Positions 15,681 through 16,951 of a stretch of DNA of 16,951 nucleotides are shown here, piece by piece. Both the position numbers and the translations under genes were made by a program. Each line of letters begins with the position of its first letter. The stretch's first letter is position 1. Location: the NCBI GenBank assembly GCA_016191305.1, contig JACPOX010000172.1:1-16951 (forward strand). Reading direction: 5' to 3'. Source of the DNA: Legionella longbeachae (lineage in GTDB: Bacteria > Pseudomonadota > Gammaproteobacteria > Legionellales > Legionellaceae). Below the pieces are notes generated by a model. That model did not search any database, was not told the origin of the DNA, and worked only from the letters and a program-made list of their open reading frames with translations.

Positions 15681-16127
15681 AGGTTGACATAATTTTGAGT
15701 GACGCTATGTTATATTCATCTGCAATATTTTAAAACTATTCTCTCTTAAAAATGCAGAAAAAATTTCTCCTATTGAAATTTAATCTTGTTTTTAACTAAT
15801 AGCACCTGAATCAGGGGTGGTATTATAGATCACTTGTTGTTCATGTGAACATATTTTTAATAAATTAATTAAAATTATTACAAACAAATAATTTTTTTCC
15901 TGATGGAGCTTAGAGATTATATATGTAGACATTGGCTTATTTTGTTGATCAATCGATAATTTATAAAATGAAAAGGATAATGAACTTCTTTTTATAAGCC
16001 ATGCATTTTGTTTTAGAGTACTGAAAAACGGTTTTTAAAGAAAATGAAGACAGAATCACATCATACAGATAGGCTATGTAATAAGCTCTATTGCGGCTCC
16101 ATTAAATTTAAGTATACTTTTCTATAT
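15681..16127. other. AT-rich non-coding region upstream of the permease and tRNA-Thr
   Basis: About 450 bp with no convincing gene. It contains CACCTGAATCAGGGGTG near 15803-15819, an interrupted palindrome, GTTCATGTGAAC at 15839-15850 (5-bp arms GTTCA/TGAAC), and a very AT-rich stretch 15851-15900. The palindromes could be operators for the divergently placed permease; this is inference. A short plus-strand frame running into the tRNA is not a gene. Confidence 0.5.
16091..16118 (+). promoter_or_regulatory. Candidate promoter of tRNA-Thr
   Basis: TTGCGG (16091-16096) and TATACT (16113-16118) with a 16-bp spacer. The predicted start near 16125 gives a very short leader before the tRNA at 16128. 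Called by eye. Confidence 0.45.
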
Positions 16128-16200
16128 GCCGCTGTAGCTCAGTTGGTAGAGCAGTTGATTCGTAATCAAAAGGTCTGCGGTTCGATTCCGCGCAGCGGCA
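16128..16200 (+). tRNA. tRNA-Thr (anticodon CGU)
   Basis: A 73-nt cloverleaf. The acceptor GCCGCTG (16128-16134) pairs with CAGCGGC (16193-16199), with discriminator A at 16200. The D arm is GCTC..GAGC, the anticodon loop TTCGTAA gives CGT (reads ACG, Thr), and the T arm TGCGG-TTCGATT-CCGCG is standard. The bottom pair of the anticodon stem is G-A. The 3' CCA is not encoded and must be added after transcription. An IS30-family element begins within about 40 bp of the 3' end. Confidence 0.95.
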
Positions 16201-16235
16201 TAGTAAAATCAATGGGTTACGAAATTTTATAGCAG

Positions 16236-16951
16236 GCGCATTCTAACTCCAAGTGCGACAATCATTTTTATATTGCTGTATAAACAGTTCGTTGGGTGTT
16301 TTATAACCGATACATTTTCTTGGGCATCGGTTCAGTTTTGCTTCTATTAAGTCTAGTTCTTCTTGGGTTATTAAGTTAATTTTAGCATTTTTGGGTAAGT
16401 ATTTTCTTATTCTACCATTCATATTCTCATTACTTCCTTTTTGCCATGGCGAATGGGCCTCACAATAATATACTTCGCACTTCCTATTTTTCTCAAGATA
16501 GTGATGATCAGCAAATTCGGAACCTTGATCAAAAGTGATCGTTTTAAACATCTTTTGCGGTAATTCTTCAAGTTTCTTATTTATCTTTTCCATCACTCCG
16601 CGAGAATGCTTGCTCGTATTTTTTATCAAATAAATCATTCTTGTTTTACGTTCCACAAGTGTCGTAACTACTTGGCTTTTATTCCCTTTGAATTCAATCG
16701 TATCGCCTTCCCAGTGCCCAAACCGTGCTCGTGAATCGATTTCCTCAGGTCTTTGAGTAATAAGGTAAGGAGCGCCATAACGACAGGTTCTATGCTTTCG
16801 TCTAAAAAGATTTTGCCTTCTAGGTTTTTTAAAGGCCAGCGAATGATAAAGCGTCTTATCATCGGATTGATAAACATAACGATAAATGGTTTCAGGACAA
16901 ACATAAAAGCTCAGTTTTTGATGTTTCATCCTGCCAGATATTTGTTCTGGA
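16236..16951 (-). mobile_element. IS30-family insertion sequence, cut by the window edge
   Basis: Only the transposase 3' end and the adjoining IS end are inside the window. The sequence around the transposase stop (GCGCATTCTAACTCCAAGTG, 16236-16255) looks like an IS30-type terminal repeat, but the other end is not visible, so the boundary is approximate. The element sits 35-45 bp beyond the 3' end of tRNA-Thr. Confidence 0.6.
16243..16951 (-). CDS. IS30-family transposase, 5' end outside the window
   Basis: DDE transposase that cuts and joins IS ends. The frame is open through the window edge: the codons before the ATG at 16929 read PEQISGR, which together with the following residues and ETIYRYVY form the IS30 helix-turn-helix/linker region, so the true start lies upstream. 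Counted from that internal Met, catalytic-core residues are visible at GHWEGDTI (Asp 76), TFDQGSEFADH (Asp 134) and SPWQKGSNENMNGRIRKYLPK (Glu 169; cited by its core NENMNG). All three acidic residues are intact, so the copy may be active. The frame ends at TAG 16245-16243, beside the IS end. Confidence 0.92.
   Translation of the reverse strand, partial: PEQISGRMKHQKLSFYVCPETIYRYVYQSDDKTLYHSLAFKKPRRQNLFRRKHRTCRYGAPYLITQRPEEIDSRARFGHWEGDTIEFKGNKSQVVTTLVERKTRMIYLIKNTSKHSRGVMEKINKKLEELPQKMFKTITFDQGSEFADHHYLEKNRKCEVYYCEAHSPWQKGSNENMNGRIRKYLPKNAKINLITQEELDLIEAKLNRCPRKCIGYKTPNELFIQQYKNDCRTWS

Noticed and set aside
16044..16232. 62-codon plus-strand frame
   Set aside because: It runs through the tRNA-Thr gene.
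1..16951. CRISPR array, phage genes, restriction system or toxin-antitoxin pair
   Set aside because: No regularly spaced direct repeats and no phage, nuclease or toxin motifs seen on either strand.

Overview
The window looks like chromosomal DNA of a Legionella or a close relative in the Legionellales. The grounds are the AT-rich base composition, gammaproteobacterial-type YajC, SecD and SecF, and several lineage-restricted proteins with acidic, lysine-rich C-terminal tails like those of Dot/Icm (type IVB) secretion substrates. The genus is inferred from sequence character and memory of the families; no database search was possible.

Layout. (1) 1-2377 is the end of a thiamine cluster: a fusion of a degraded ThiD-like region with an intact ThiE thiamine-phosphate synthase, followed one base later by a ThiF/MoeB adenylyltransferase with a C-terminal rhodanese domain. 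(2) 2595-5737 is the yajC-secD-secF operon, with a plausible promoter before it and a hairpin after it. (3) 5738-9345 is an accessory block. It holds a start-less gene remnant on the minus strand, an 80-bp dispersed-repeat-like element, a hypoxanthine phosphoribosyltransferase-like protein with extra N- and C-terminal tails, a small multi-spanning membrane protein, and a larger protein with a hydrophobic core and a Glu-rich tail. The last three are candidate secreted effectors by inference only. (4) 9706-14135 is an envelope-glycan set: a UbiA-family enzyme most like decaprenyl-phosphate phosphoribosyltransferase, an overlapping GT-C membrane glycosyltransferase with the layout of AftB-type arabinofuranosyltransferases, and a WbpM/CapD-type UDP-sugar 4,6-dehydratase broken by a one-base frameshift. 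(5) 14199-15680 is an amino-acid permease on the minus strand. (6) 16128-16200 is a tRNA-Thr(CGU) gene, followed within about 40 bp by the end of an IS30-family insertion sequence that runs off the window.

How the genes fit together. ThiE joins the pyrimidine and thiazole halves of thiamine, and ThiF activates the ThiS sulfur carrier that feeds thiazole synthesis. YajC-SecD-SecF assists Sec export. The UbiA/GT-C pair suggests a polyprenyl-phosphate pentose donor made at the inner membrane and used by a membrane glycosyltransferase on an envelope glycan; the adjacent dehydratase would modify UDP-GlcNAc for the same kind of product. The most notable items are the mycobacterial-like UbiA/AftB pair, the frameshift at 13763-13766, the unusual phosphoribosyltransferase, and the start-less reading frame at 5825-6244.
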